From positions 897,875 to 961,874 of the forward strand of contig NZ_JACHWB010000001.1 of assembly GCF_014191055.1 (NCBI RefSeq): 64,000 bases of DNA. Reading direction: 5' to 3'. This stretch comes from Microvirga lupini (GTDB lineage: Bacteria; Pseudomonadota; Alphaproteobacteria; Rhizobiales; Beijerinckiaceae). The notes under the pieces are model-generated. The model ran no database searches, was not told the DNA's origin, and worked only from the letters and a program-made list of their open reading frames with translations. The position numbers and the translations under genes are program-made. Positions 17,475-26,151 of the stretch are shown here, piece by piece; within the stretch, counting starts at the first letter, position 1; each line of letters begins with the position of its first letter.

Positions 17475-18509
17475 ATGATGAATTTAGCTTCTCGCCGTAG
17501 CCGGGTGATGATTGCCCTGGCGGCCGCTTTGGTCTTTGCCGGCAGTGCGGCCGAGGCCCGCGTCGGGCGGGGAAGCGGCGGTTTCGGATCGCGCGGTGCG
17601 CGCACCTACACGCCTCCCCCGGCCACGAGGACGGCGCCTGAGGCTGCAGCCCCGATCCAGCGTTCGCAGATTCCGAACCAGGGCCCCAACGTCACTCGCC
17701 CGGGCACCCCGGCGCCTAATGTGGCGCAGCCGCGCCGCTTCGGCTTCGGCACGGGCCTGATGGCCGGCCTGTTCGGTGCCGGCCTTCTCGGCCTGCTGTT
17801 CGGCAACGGCTTCTTCGGCGGCCTCGGCGGCTTGGCGTCGATCCTCGGCCTTCTGCTCCAGGTCGGTCTCGTGGTCTTGCTGGTGTCGTTTGCCATGAAG
17901 TGGTTCCGCCGGCGTCAGGAGCCGTCCTATGCTGGTCAGGGTTATGCCCGCAATATGGGCGGCAGCGTGCCCCCGACAGGCGGACAGCCCATGGGCGACG
18001 GCTTGAGCGGCGGTCTTGGTGGCTTGGGTGCAGGCCTTGGTGGCGCGATGGGCGGCCTCGGTGGCCGGTCCCAGCAGTCGCAGGCTCGTCCAGGCGTACG
18101 GGATGAGATCGGCATTGGCGAACGTGACTACGCGGAGTTCGAGCGTGGCCTCGTTGAGATGCAGGATGCCTATTCCCGCGAAGACGTCGCCAAGCTCTGG
18201 ATGATCGCAACCCCTGAGATGGCTGGCTACATCCAGGAGGAACTGAACGACAACACGGCCCGTGGCGTCGTGAACAAGCTCTCCAACGTGCGCCTCAACC
18301 AAGGCGATCTGTCCGAGGCCTGGCGCGAGGGCGCGACGGACTACGCGACTGTGGCCATGCGCTTCGGCATCACCGACGTCATGGTGGACCGCGCCAGCGG
18401 CCGCGTCGTCGAAGGCGATCCGAACAAGGTCGAAGAGGCGACCGAGCTCTGGACCTTCCGTCGCGATCAGGGCGGCCCCTGGAAAGTCTCGGCGATCCAG
18501 CAGGCCTGA
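17475..18509 (+). CDS. TIM44-like domain protein with signal peptide
   Basis: A 344-residue membrane-associated protein. A signal or anchor segment lies at residues 10-25, followed by a Pro/Ala-rich linker. Gly-rich hydrophobic segments follow at about 85-135, with a positive KWFRRRQ after them. The TIM44-like domain (NTF2 fold) occupies the last ~130 residues. The start may be 17475 or 17478 (two adjacent ATGs). Bacterial homologues have no settled role. A strong terminator follows. Confidence 0.85.
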   Translation: MMNLASRRSRVMIALAAALVFAGSAAEARVGRGSGGFGSRGARTYTPPPATRTAPEAAAPIQRSQIPNQGPNVTRPGTPAPNVAQPRRFGFGTGLMAGLFGAGLLGLLFGNGFFGGLGGLASILGLLLQVGLVVLLVSFAMKWFRRRQEPSYAGQGYARNMGGSVPPTGGQPMGDGLSGGLGGLGAGLGGAMGGLGGRSQQSQARPGVRDEIGIGERDYAEFERGLVEMQDAYSREDVAKLWMIATPEMAGYIQEELNDNTARGVVNKLSNVRLNQGDLSEAWREGATDYATVAMRFGITDVMVDRASGRVVEGDPNKVEEATELWTFRRDQGGPWKVSAIQQA

Positions 18510-18531
18510 AGTCAGGCTATATAAAAATACG

Positions 18532-18562
18532 AAAGCGGCCGGTGAAAACCGGCCGCTTTTTT
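18532..18562. terminator. bidirectional rho-independent terminator
   Basis: Perfect 12-bp stem AAAGCGGCCGGT / ACCGGCCGCTTT with a GAAA loop, then a T-run. It sits between the convergent TIM44-like and PfpI-like genes. Confidence 0.92.
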
Positions 18563-18584
18563 GTTGGCTTCAGAGAGTGAATGA

Positions 18585-19166
18585 TTACTCGGCGGCCTGA
18601 CGACGGCCCGCATGCGAGCCTTCGCGCACCTCTTCGATGATCTTGCCCACGAAAGCATCGAGATCGCCAGGATTGCGGCTGGTGATGAGGCCGTAATCGG
18701 TCACCACCGTCTCGTCGCGCCATTGCCCGCCGGCATTGATCACATCGGTCTTGATCGAGTGGTAGGACGTGCACTTCTTGCCCTTGATGATGCCGGCCTC
18801 AATGAGAAGCCAGGGCGCATGGCAGATCGCAGCAACGGTCTTGCCTGAGGAATAGAAGGCGCGGATGATCTCGATCGCTTTCGGCTCCACACGCAGCTTG
18901 TCGGGATTGATCTGTCCGCCGGGCAGCACGAGCGCATCGTAATCCGCCGGGTTCACTTCCTCGATGTCCTTGTCGACGGACACGGTCTTGCCCCAGTCCT
19001 TCTCGTCCCAGCCATAGATCTTGCCGGACTTCATGCGGGACTTGGGCGCGGCGACCTCGACTGTCGCACCGGCATCCGAGAGTTTCTCCTGCGGCACCAT
19101 AAGCTCCGACTGTTCGAAGCCGTCCGTTGCCATGATGAGGATCTTGGCCTGTTTGATGTCAGGCAT
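18585..19166 (-). CDS. DJ-1/PfpI family protein (type 1 glutamine amidotransferase-like)
   Basis: A 193-residue cytosolic protein of the PfpI/YhbO branch. The nucleophile elbow is A-I-C-H-A-P-W near residue 115 with the Cys-His pair, and the acidic partner Glu is in DGFEQSEL near residue 18. Family members act as deglycases or stress proteins. A perfect GGAAC-N16-CGTT promoter lies 36 bases before the start, so EcfG-dependent stress expression is likely. Confidence 0.92.
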   Translation of the reverse strand: MPDIKQAKILIMATDGFEQSELMVPQEKLSDAGATVEVAAPKSRMKSGKIYGWDEKDWGKTVSVDKDIEEVNPADYDALVLPGGQINPDKLRVEPKAIEIIRAFYSSGKTVAAICHAPWLLIEAGIIKGKKCTSYHSIKTDVINAGGQWRDETVVTDYGLITSRNPGDLDAFVGKIIEEVREGSHAGRRQAAE

Positions 19167-19201
19167 GATGTTTCTCCATCGTTTCCTGGGAACTGCTTGG
19201 G

Positions 19202-19226
19202 AACGGGTGAAGCACGGGGCGGTTCC
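19202..19226 (-). promoter_or_regulatory. EcfG general-stress promoter of the PfpI-like gene
   Basis: GGAAC-N16-CGTT on the minus strand: -35 at 19226-19222 and -10 at 19205-19202. A perfect consensus match with the same spacing as the nepR and BON promoters. Confidence 0.78.
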
Positions 19227-19243
19227 GTCGGAAGACCGCTTTC

Positions 19244-19268
19244 GGAACCCTGCTCACGCGGGCTTGTT
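19244..19268 (+). promoter_or_regulatory. possible EcfG promoter of the small Pro/Gly-rich gene (one mismatch)
   Basis: GGAAC-N16-TGTT, back to back with the perfect promoter of the divergent PfpI-like gene and 37 bases before the ATG at 19306. Confidence 0.4.
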
Positions 19269-19305
19269 GACCCAATCACGGATTTTACAAAGCGAGGAAG
19301 AAACG

Positions 19306-19527
19306 ATGGTCAATCCGGGAGCTCCTACGAACGATCCGCTGCCAGGCGGGAACATCCCAAGCGAGGTGCCGCCAGGAACCATTCCTGATGAGGAGCCGGA
19401 TATCGGTCCGACGGGACCGCGCACGCCCTATCCCGTCAACGATCCGGGGATCAACGATCCGAAAGGGCCGGGTTCCGAGCCCGATTACCTGCCTGGTAAC
19501 CCAACGGATCCCGGCACGCGCTATTGA
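19306..19527 (+). CDS. small Pro/Gly/Asp-rich hypothetical protein
   Basis: A 73-residue protein made almost entirely of Pro, Gly, Asp, Asn and Thr turns. It has no hydrophobic core and no Cys and is probably disordered. The ATG at 19306 is preceded by GAGGAAG. I do not recognise a family. A one-mismatch EcfG promoter and the divergent stress gene suggest it may be stress-induced. Confidence 0.6.
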   Translation: MVNPGAPTNDPLPGGNIPSEVPPGTIPDEEPDIGPTGPRTPYPVNDPGINDPKGPGSEPDYLPGNPTDPGTRY

Positions 19528-19566
19528 GTGAGGAGCATCATGAGCCGGCAGCGTCTAGAGGCCGGC

Positions 19567-20304
19567 TCATATTTCGATGAGCGCATAAGGCTTGCCGGTC
19601 GGCTTCTCGATATGCTTGGCTACATTGTAGACCGGCTGTCCGCCGGGTGTCCTGCCCTCGAAGCGGCCGCGATGGGCGTGACCGTGCACAATGGCGCTGA
19701 CCTTGAAGCGATCGATCGTTTCCGCCAGCCGCGACGAACCCAGGAACGGATAGATCTCCAGCGGCTCACTCTCGATGGTCTCCGTGATGGGGGCGTAGTG
19801 CAGAATGACCATGGAGCGCTTGGCGCGCACCTGACGCATGGCATTTTCGAGCCGCAGGGTCTCGTTCATGGTCTCGCCGACGAACTGCTTGATGGCGGGC
19901 TCGCCGAAGGAGCCTAGCATGCGGCGACCAAAACCACCGGCAAAGCCTTTCACGCCCACGAAGCCAACGCCGTCGATCTCGACCGATTGCCCGTCGAGGA
20001 CCCGCATCCCGGCATCGCGCAGGATATGCGCCACCTCTTCATGCGCGCCGCATTCGTAATCATGGTTGCCGAGAACGCCGACGACGGGGATTGAGCAGGA
20101 TTTGATATCCTGGGCCAGAAGTTCGGCCTCCTTGGGCTTGCCGAGATCTGTCAGGTCTCCTGCGAGCACCAGAACATCGGCCTCCTTGGAAATCTCGCTA
20201 AACAGGTCGCGATAGGACACCCAGTTGTCTTCGCGCACATGCAGGTCGCCCATGGCAGCGACCTTCATGACTTGCTGTGGTTCGTCACTCATTCCGCCAT
20301 TCAC
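19567..20304 (-). CDS. metallophosphoesterase
   Basis: Calcineurin-like phosphoesterase, 245 residues. The five family blocks are visible: GDLHVRED, VLAGDLTDLG, GVLGNHDYE, ILHYAPI and VHGHAHRG. The substrate is unknown. Its start overlaps the end of the nucleotidyltransferase gene by 20 bases in another frame, so the two are translationally coupled. Confidence 0.9.
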   Translation of the reverse strand: MNGGMSDEPQQVMKVAAMGDLHVREDNWVSYRDLFSEISKEADVLVLAGDLTDLGKPKEAELLAQDIKSCSIPVVGVLGNHDYECGAHEEVAHILRDAGMRVLDGQSVEIDGVGFVGVKGFAGGFGRRMLGSFGEPAIKQFVGETMNETLRLENAMRQVRAKRSMVILHYAPITETIESEPLEIYPFLGSSRLAETIDRFKVSAIVHGHAHRGRFEGRTPGGQPVYNVAKHIEKPTGKPYALIEI

Positions 20305-21100
20305 CTTCGCCGCCCACGTCGGCGAAGCCCCATTGCTTCACGTCGATCTCGTAATCGACACGGGAGAACATCCGCCCGCGGCAGACCTTCATCTGTGGCG
20401 GTGGAAGTTCGAGCTGCTTGCTGAGCCTGTCGAGAAGCTCATCCATCACCCAGCGCGGAACCTTGTCGCGCTCGGACGGGTAGATCCAGCGGAAGTTGAG
20501 CAGGTGCATGAGCAGCACTTCCCAATGCACTTCCATGTAGGCCAGGAGCCCATGCCAGTCGATCTGGTCGTGAGCCTTGAGGATCGTATGGGCCACGTCG
20601 GCGCCATCATAGCGATGACGCAACTGGATGAAGCATTTCGACCAGACGAGTTCGGTGGGTCCGACGATGCGCACCGGAGTGCCGAACACCTCGATCTGAC
20701 GCGCGTGCTCGAACCACGGATCGCCGATCGGCATGGTGCCGTTCGACGAGGCGAAGATCACGTCAAAGAAGTATTGGCCCTTGAACACCTTGCCGAGCCA
20801 GCGGTCATCCTCGATCTCGATGGAGTAGCCGAGACTTTTGAAATGCGAGAGAACGCGCGTGTAGTCGCCGGCCTTGCAGAAGATGTCGAGGTCCTTGGTC
20901 GGGCGGGTGATCCCGGTATAGGCCGAGAGCGCATAGGTGCCGGCGAGCAGGAAGGGCAGACCAAGCGTGTTCAGCTCCCGAAGGGCTTCGGCATAGAAGG
21001 TCTCGGATTCCGGGTATTTGAGGGTCGGCTCCGCCTTGGCGTCCATGATGGGAACGGCCGGATATGCGCCGGAGGTGAGATCTGGGTCGTGAACTGCCAT
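20285..21100 (-). CDS. nucleotidyltransferase family protein (AbiEii-like fold)
   Basis: A 271-residue predicted nucleotidyltransferase. The active-site region reads LLAGTYALSAYTG..RPTKDLDIF, with the D-L-D metal pair near residue 73. The Gly-Gly of classical members is replaced by A-G. The start could be 21100, 21046 or a TTG at 21124; the ribosome site does not decide. It forms a 20-base-overlapping pair with a metallophosphoesterase. The pairing recalls modification and removal partners, but no function is established. Confidence 0.78.
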   Translation of the reverse strand: MAVHDPDLTSGAYPAVPIMDAKAEPTLKYPESETFYAEALRELNTLGLPFLLAGTYALSAYTGITRPTKDLDIFCKAGDYTRVLSHFKSLGYSIEIEDDRWLGKVFKGQYFFDVIFASSNGTMPIGDPWFEHARQIEVFGTPVRIVGPTELVWSKCFIQLRHRYDGADVAHTILKAHDQIDWHGLLAYMEVHWEVLLMHLLNFRWIYPSERDKVPRWVMDELLDRLSKQLELPPPQMKVCRGRMFSRVDYEIDVKQWGFADVGGEGEWRNE

Positions 21101-21206
21101 GGGCCCTGTCCGAAGCGCGGCCAATGATGCCCCGCGTTCGACAACAGAATGGCATTCATGAAGTTCCGTTAAAGGTTAAGCTCGTGACGAAGACGTGAGG
21201 TTGGGC

Positions 21207-22781
21207 TCAGGCGCGCAGCCGCCGCTGCTCGGATTTCTGCTGCGGGGGATCGCAAAGACCAAGGTTTGTCCAGACGCCGAGGGTATTCTCCCCGAACTCG
21301 TCAGCGCGCTGGCGAAGTTCGGCTGCGTGCTCCGCATCGCTCAGCGGCTTGCCATCCTTCAACAGGCGCTGCCCCGCGGTAGACAGAACATCCCCGACGA
21401 AGCGGATCATGTCCGTATCCTTGTCCTGCAGGGACAGCCACATCAGCTGAGCCATGCGATCCGCCGCGATGCCGCCTCCCGTGATCGGTGAGGCGAGATG
21501 GCTGAACTTGCGTTCGAAACGCGAAAGCTCCGCAATGGCCCTGTTGAAGCGCTCTGTCGTGAGCCTTCGCTCACCAGCGCCTTGTACCGGGAGGCAGGGC
21601 TGGCAAGAGCCCAGGGCTACAAGGATCGTGAGGGCCTGAGTCAGGCGGTTGAAGCCCGCTTGTGCCAGAGTAGGTTCGGTCAGGATCTCGCGCAGCGTGC
21701 GGGGGCCGGGCTCAAGCGCTGCGATCAGGGGATCGTAGATGCCGCTGTGCAGTTTGACAGTATGTCGGAGGCCACGCAGCTCGCGCGGGATCTTGCTGCC
21801 TCTGGCCGTCAGGGCGAAGCGTGTCTCAAGCCAGCGCTCGCGGACCTGCTGGGCGGAGAGGCGGACCGCGCCCTTGACGAAGATGTCGCGCCGGAACTGC
21901 TGGTCGACGATGTGGTCGCGCGTCATCTGGCGCAGGGCAATGTCGCCGATCCTGGCAAGGAACTCCCGCTGCTCCTTCGTCAGATTGACGTCGTCGAGAT
22001 TCTCCAGCGCGTTCGCTGGGCCCACCCAGGTCAGCTTCGCCTCAGCGAGTTCTTGCGCCAAATCCGTGAAGTAGAACGGCTCAAGATCCTGGTTGAGATA
22101 TTCGTGGGCAATGTAGTTGGGGTTATGCTCCTTGAGCTTCTCGATCCGCTTCGCCAACTTGGGGTGACTGGCGAAATAGCGCGTGTCGAGTTTGCCGAGC
22201 GCGTCCGCCAGGTCGACGAAGTTCGTGACACGGGATGGGCTGGAGGATCGCGATCCTTGTGCTGCCGTGTGCTCCAAAAGCAGGCGCCGGAGCGGCATCA
22301 TGGAGGCCCAGCCCGGCATGGTGTTGTAGGAGATGTAGACGAGGCCGCCGGGCTTCAGCTTGCGGCGGATGAACTCGACGATAGTCCGCCGGTTTTCAAG
22401 GGAAATCCAGCTGTAGATCCCGTGCAGGCAGATGAAGTCGAAATCAGGCAGGTCGGTGCGGAGCAGGAAGTCGGCGAAGCTGTCGTCGTAGAAGCGGATG
22501 TTATGCGAGCCCGTCGACTGGGCAAGGCTCTGTGCCCCGACGATGTGACCAGGATTGAAATCGGTGGCGTAGAACTCAATGTGCGGGTTTGCGGCCGCCA
22601 GGAGGTTTGTTGAGAAACCCTGGCCGCATCCGAGCTCGCAATACGCGAGCGGTGCGCCGAGATCGGGCGCCTGGACACCCTGCAGGAGCGTCAGGAAGCT
22701 CAAGAGGCTCGGCGTCAGCTCCTGATAGAACCCGTGGGTATAATCGACATCGATAACATAACCTGATGACCAATGCGCCAT
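21207..22781 (-). CDS. class I methyltransferase with methyltransferase regulatory domain
   Basis: A 524-residue protein. The N-terminal SAM fold has YCELGCGQGFSTNLLA (about residues 47-62), F-D-F-I-C-L-H-G-I-Y-S-W, and L-K-P-G-G-L-V-Y. The middle (about 220-305) matches the family called methyltransferase regulatory domain, and an unassigned C-terminal helical part follows. The methyl acceptor is unknown. An 8-bp AT-rich inverted repeat lies 51 bases before the start. Confidence 0.87.
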   Translation of the reverse strand: MAHWSSGYVIDVDYTHGFYQELTPSLLSFLTLLQGVQAPDLGAPLAYCELGCGQGFSTNLLAAANPHIEFYATDFNPGHIVGAQSLAQSTGSHNIRFYDDSFADFLLRTDLPDFDFICLHGIYSWISLENRRTIVEFIRRKLKPGGLVYISYNTMPGWASMMPLRRLLLEHTAAQGSRSSSPSRVTNFVDLADALGKLDTRYFASHPKLAKRIEKLKEHNPNYIAHEYLNQDLEPFYFTDLAQELAEAKLTWVGPANALENLDDVNLTKEQREFLARIGDIALRQMTRDHIVDQQFRRDIFVKGAVRLSAQQVRERWLETRFALTARGSKIPRELRGLRHTVKLHSGIYDPLIAALEPGPRTLREILTEPTLAQAGFNRLTQALTILVALGSCQPCLPVQGAGERRLTTERFNRAIAELSRFERKFSHLASPITGGGIAADRMAQLMWLSLQDKDTDMIRFVGDVLSTAGQRLLKDGKPLSDAEHAAELRQRADEFGENTLGVWTNLGLCDPPQQKSEQRRLRA

Positions 22782-22831
22782 GACAATATCCCGGCTGCCT
22801 CAGAACGGAACTCCGCTTCATCGGAGGCAGA

Positions 22832-22850
22832 AAAGTTATAAAATAACTTT
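22832..22850. promoter_or_regulatory. AT-rich inverted repeat before the methyltransferase gene
   Basis: AAAGTTAT-AAA-ATAACTTT, perfect 8-base arms, in an otherwise GC-rich leader 51 bases before the start at 22781. It could be an operator or part of the promoter. No regulator is recognised nearby. Confidence 0.35.
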
Positions 22851-22909
22851 ACGTCGGGCGCCGGTCTTGGGCAATTCCTTTCTGCGGGGTGGATGGGCAG
22901 CGGTTGAGC

Positions 22910-23287
22910 TTAATGGTCCCCGTGCGACACCCGCACATCGCGGGGGCTGTTGAGGATTTCGAGCAAGCTCTGGGCGATATGCCTCGCCTCATCGTCCTTC
23001 AGGCGCAGCAGGAAGGGTGGCATCGCACCGGCCTGGAGCGCCACCACGGCCATGCCGTGCTCGTCCATGCCGACGTCGATGGTCTGGGAGGTCACGTCCA
23101 CCAGCTCTTCCGGCATGTCCTCGCCCTCCTCACCGGCGCTCTCACCGATGGCCGTCAGGAGCTGACTCACGGCCCTGACCAATGAGCGGGCGGCATGGGG
23201 GTCCATGACCACGGCGGTGGATTGTTCGCCCTTCTGGAACGCCAGCTGGATGTTGTCGCCTTCGAGCGTGACGGAAATGCCTGCCAT
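22910..23287 (-). CDS. hypothetical protein, acidic alpha/beta
   Basis: A 125-residue acidic protein. The ATG at 23287 is used; the longer frame to 23605 has a low-complexity, frame-shadow composition. The first 30 residues form likely beta strands (ISVTLEGDNIQLAFQ). A Glu-rich segment lies near residue 60 and a C-terminal helix is R-H-I-A-Q-S-L-L-E-I-L. No family is recognised and no export signal is seen. Confidence 0.6.
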   Translation of the reverse strand: MAGISVTLEGDNIQLAFQKGEQSTAVVMDPHAARSLVRAVSQLLTAIGESAGEEGEDMPEELVDVTSQTIDVGMDEHGMAVVALQAGAMPPFLLRLKDDEARHIAQSLLEILNSPRDVRVSHGDH

Positions 23288-23429
23288 CGATGTCCTCGTC
23301 CTTGCCCCTCTCATATGGGGTCTGATCGCGACCGGGGAAAGGCAAAGGCCTTGGTACGACGGATGCGCCTCGTCCCCAAGAGGAGAAGCGCATCCTGGTG
23401 AATCGACGGTCTTCGGTCCGGGCCGAGGG

Positions 23430-24281
23430 TCAGACGCCGCTGCCCGAACTCCCGCCGGTCCTGCGGCGGGCGGCGGCCGTGGTGCCGGTTTCCGGAGTTC
23501 TGATGCTGCCGGCTCCTGCGGCCCCGGCCCCGGACATCGCGGTGCCGGCAATGCCCGCATCGGCCGCCTGCTGGATGCGCAGATTGTTCTGCACATGGAT
23601 GACACCGGATACGGACTCGGCGATGTCTTCCGCGTGGCGCTTCTCGAAGCGGCTGTTGACCGTGCCGGAGAGGGTGACCTCGCGGTTCTCGACCCGCACG
23701 TCGATCTCGGAGGCGTCGATATGCGGATCCTCGGTCAAACGGTCGTTCACGTCCTCGAGGATGCGGGCATCGGAGCGCTGATAGCCCTTCGGCCCGCGGC
23801 CGCGATGCTGGCCGGCTTCGCGCATGTCCCGGTCGCGGCGGCGCTCGGCGTCGTCATCGCCGAACCAGGACCGCACCTCGTCGCCGGCTCGCTCGAAGAA
23901 GCCGCGCTCCTCGTTGTAGTCGCGGGAGCCGCGGCCGAAGCTCTCGGATCCGGAGCGGTCGCGCCCATAGCGGTCCTGCCCGAAGCGATCCGGATCGTGC
24001 CGGCGATCCGTGTCGAACAGGGGGCGCCCCTGGCCGCGTTCCTCGCCGACGACATCGTGCCAGTCGAGGGCCGACCCACCGGTGCCGTAGCCGGCCGAAT
24101 CCCCGAAGTCACGGTCACGGCCGCGGCCATAGCCCTCGTCCGAGCCGGAGCGGCGGTCGACGCCGGCGCCCCGGTCGTAGCCGGCGCTGCGGTTGCCGAA
24201 GCCGCGTCGGGCGATGTAGCCGTCATCCTGGTCGCGCCAGCCGGAATCCTGATTGCCGTAGCGGTTGCGATCATTGGCCAT
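23430..24281 (-). CDS. BON domain-containing protein
   Basis: A 283-residue protein. The first 160 residues are disordered and packed with Arg, Asp, Gly and Tyr (many RYG, RDR and GYG repeats), resembling SWFGDDDAE-type stress proteins of this order. The BON domain follows at about residues 168-240: DVNDRLTED..IDASEIDVRVENREVTLSGTV. An Ala/Gly-rich tail ends the protein. There is no signal peptide. A perfect EcfG promoter lies 58 bases upstream, so general-stress expression is likely. Confidence 0.88.
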   Translation of the reverse strand: MANDRNRYGNQDSGWRDQDDGYIARRGFGNRSAGYDRGAGVDRRSGSDEGYGRGRDRDFGDSAGYGTGGSALDWHDVVGEERGQGRPLFDTDRRHDPDRFGQDRYGRDRSGSESFGRGSRDYNEERGFFERAGDEVRSWFGDDDAERRRDRDMREAGQHRGRGPKGYQRSDARILEDVNDRLTEDPHIDASEIDVRVENREVTLSGTVNSRFEKRHAEDIAESVSGVIHVQNNLRIQQAADAGIAGTAMSGAGAAGAGSIRTPETGTTAAARRRTGGSSGSGV

Positions 24282-24338
24282 GGATGCGCTCCTCCTTGCT
24301 GTCGTTCGGGCCCCTGGAGGGCCCGCTCTCGCGCAACC

Positions 24339-24363
24339 AACGTGAGGCGCGACGGTCTGTTCC
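24339..24363 (-). promoter_or_regulatory. EcfG general-stress promoter of the BON gene
   Basis: GGAAC-N16-CGTT on the minus strand: -35 at 24363-24359 and -10 at 24342-24339. A perfect match. Confidence 0.78.
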
Positions 24364-24469
24364 TGGCTTCCGAGAGTGTTGCGCCGCCTGTTTTTGCCGC
24401 CTCGCTTGAACGCTCCCGGAGCCTTCGCATTGAGAGGGTGGGTATCTCCAACGGCAAGCGAGGATCACG

Positions 24470-24724
24470 ATGGCGGATCTGTCCGGGTTGAGCGACGAGG
24501 CGCTGGCGGTGTTCGCCTTCGCGGCCTATCACCAGCTGTCGAGCGGCCAGATGGTGCGCAGCGTGGTGCAGAAGGACGGATCGGGCCATCAGGCGAGCGA
24601 GGCTGCCGTTCAGGAGCTGAAGGGCCGGGGCCTCATCGAGGCCGACGGCAGCGAGATCCGCTTCACGCCTAAAGGAGAGGAGGCCCTGCAGGGGGTGATT
24701 TCAGGGATCCGGGGCAGCCGCTAG
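24470..24724 (+). CDS. small winged-helix-like hypothetical protein
   Basis: An 84-residue protein. Helices at the N-terminus, then VQELKGRGLIEADGSEIRFTPKGEEAL, resemble a winged helix with a beta wing. DNA binding is possible but the family is not recognised. The gene is divergent from the BON gene. Bases 24725-24959 before cspA hold a leader and no supported gene. Confidence 0.6.
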   Translation: MADLSGLSDEALAVFAFAAYHQLSSGQMVRSVVQKDGSGHQASEAAVQELKGRGLIEADGSEIRFTPKGEEALQGVISGIRGSR

Positions 24725-24959
24725 AAACCCGTGCTGCTCAGGCATTCGTTGAGGAAGTCACAGGGGAGGAGCCCTGGGCTTTGCCTTGCATTTGCCCCAT
24801 CTGTACCCTACCTAATCGTTCATCGACATTTGGCCGGACGACTGGGCTTCCCGCTTTGGCACTGCCGGGCGCACGTTCCTTCTCTACCATCTATCGACTA
24901 ACGGGTGTCTGGCCTTGAGCCCGCATCCACGTGCAAACGACAGTGAAAAGGGAATTCCC

Positions 24960-25169
24960 ATGGAACAGGGAACCGTGAAGTGGTACAATGAAACCAAGGG
25001 TTATGGTTTCATCCAGCCCGACAACGGCGGCAAGGACGTGTTCGTTCACGCGACGGCGCTCGAGCGCGCCGGCATGCGCGGCTTGCGCGAAGGTCAGAAG
25101 ATCTCCTATGAGCTTCAGACCGACCAGCGCACCGGCCGCGCTTCTGCAGTGAACCTGCAGAACGCCTAA
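24960..25169 (+). CDS. cold-shock protein, CspA family
   Basis: A 69-residue single cold-shock domain. It has RNP1 (KGYGFIQ) and RNP2 (VFVHATAL) motifs that bind single-stranded RNA or DNA. The start at 24960 gives the standard M-E-Q-G-T-V-K-W-Y. The ORF could formally begin upstream, but that part is not CSD. A long untranslated leader before it would fit cold-shock control. A hairpin and then infA follow. Confidence 0.95.
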   Translation: MEQGTVKWYNETKGYGFIQPDNGGKDVFVHATALERAGMRGLREGQKISYELQTDQRTGRASAVNLQNA

Positions 25170-25181
25170 GGTTTCAGGCCG

Positions 25182-25206
25182 GAGGACGTACTTAGGGTAC
25201 GTCCTC
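25182..25206 (+). terminator. hairpin after the cold-shock gene
   Basis: GAGGACGTAC / GTACGTCCTC, perfect 10-bp stem with a 5-base loop, 13 bases after the cspA stop. The T-run is weak, so it may be a partial terminator or an RNA-stability element. Confidence 0.5.
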
Positions 25207-25265
25207 TTGCATATGAGCCGTTCCGGTCCAGGGGCGGCTCTTTTTGTTATGAGGAAAGGCTTTGC

Positions 25266-25547
25266 ATGGCCAAGGAAGAACTGATCACCTTTGAAGGACT
25301 TGTGACCGAAATCCTGCCCGACGCGCGCTACCGCGTGCAGCTCGACAACGGGCACGAGGTCATCGCGTACACGGCCGGCAAGATGAAGAAGAACCGCATC
25401 AAGACGCTCGCCGGCGACCGCGTGACCGTCGAGATGTCGCCCTACGATCTGGAGAAGGGCCGCCTCATCTTCCGTCACAAGGATTCGGGTGCCTCTTCCG
25501 GTCCGCGTCCGCCGCAGCGCGGCAACCAGCAGTTCCGGCGCCGCTAA
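25266..25547 (+). CDS. infA: translation initiation factor IF-1
   Basis: OB-fold factor of 93 residues that binds the ribosomal A site. It has the standard E-G-L-V-T-E-I-L-P and [29 protein letters not shown] motifs. The C-terminal 20 residues extend it with a Ser/Pro/Arg-rich tail beyond the usual ~72. It follows the cold-shock gene. Confidence 0.96.
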   Translation: MAKEELITFEGLVTEILPDARYRVQLDNGHEVIAYTAGKMKKNRIKTLAGDRVTVEMSPYDLEKGRLIFRHKDSGASSGPRPPQRGNQQFRRR

Positions 25548-25602
25548 AGCGACAGGCGCCCCCTGCGGAGCGCCTGTTGAGGGAATGCTCCCTGAGAACA
25601 GA

Positions 25603-26151
25603 TCAGGCGACCGCGTGCATCACCGAGAGGGTGACGCGGTCCGGGCCGAGATCCTCCTCCATGTCGGTGAGGTGCATGAGTTCGGCAAGACGGTTGCGGG
25701 CCCGGTTGACGCGGCTCTTGATGGTGCCGACCGCGCAGCCGCAGATCTCCGCCGCCTGCTCGTAGGAGAACCCGGAGGCGCCCACCAGCAGCAGCGCCTC
25801 GCGCTGGTCGTGGGGCAGGCGGGCCAGAGCCTTCTGCAGATCCTCGAAATCGAGATGGGGCATCTGGTCGGGCGCCACCGAGAGGCCGGCCGCGTATTTG
25901 CCGTCCGCATCCTCCACCTCGCGGCGGCGCTTGCGGTATTCGGAATGGAACAGGTTGCGCAGGATGGTGAAGAGCCAGGCCTGCATGTTCGTGCCGGGCT
26001 GGAAGCGGTCGATATTGGCGATCGCCCGCATCAGGGTTTCCTGCACGAGGTCGTCGGCGCGGTCCACGTTGTTGGTCAGCGAAATGGCGAAGGCGCGCAG
26101 GTTCGGCGTCGCCTTGAGCATGGAATCGCGCAGAGAGATGTCGATACTCAT
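25603..26151 (-). CDS. ecfG: general stress ECF sigma factor EcfG
   Basis: Alphaproteobacterial general-stress sigma factor (ECF15 group), 182 residues. Region 2 is at about residues 10-75 (NNVDRADDLVQETLMRAI..FQPGTNMQAWLFTILRN) and region 4 at about 105-160 (LPHDQREALLLVGASGFSYEQAAEICGCAVGTIKSRVNRAR). It overlaps nepR by 4 bases. NepR holds it inactive until phosphorylated PhyR removes it. No phyR is seen in the window. Confidence 0.95.
   Translation of the reverse strand: MSIDISLRDSMLKATPNLRAFAISLTNNVDRADDLVQETLMRAIANIDRFQPGTNMQAWLFTILRNLFHSEYRKRRREVEDADGKYAAGLSVAPDQMPHLDFEDLQKALARLPHDQREALLLVGASGFSYEQAAEICGCAVGTIKSRVNRARNRLAELMHLTDMEEDLGPDRVTLSVMHAVA

Noticed and set aside
21498..22613. 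A 371-codon plus-strand frame over the methyltransferase
   Set aside because: Antisense shadow; the minus-strand gene has clear SAM motifs.
23205..24491. A 428-codon plus-strand frame over the BON gene
   Set aside because: Low-complexity Ala/Val/Gly shadow of the BON gene's GC-rich repeats, lacking its own start signals.
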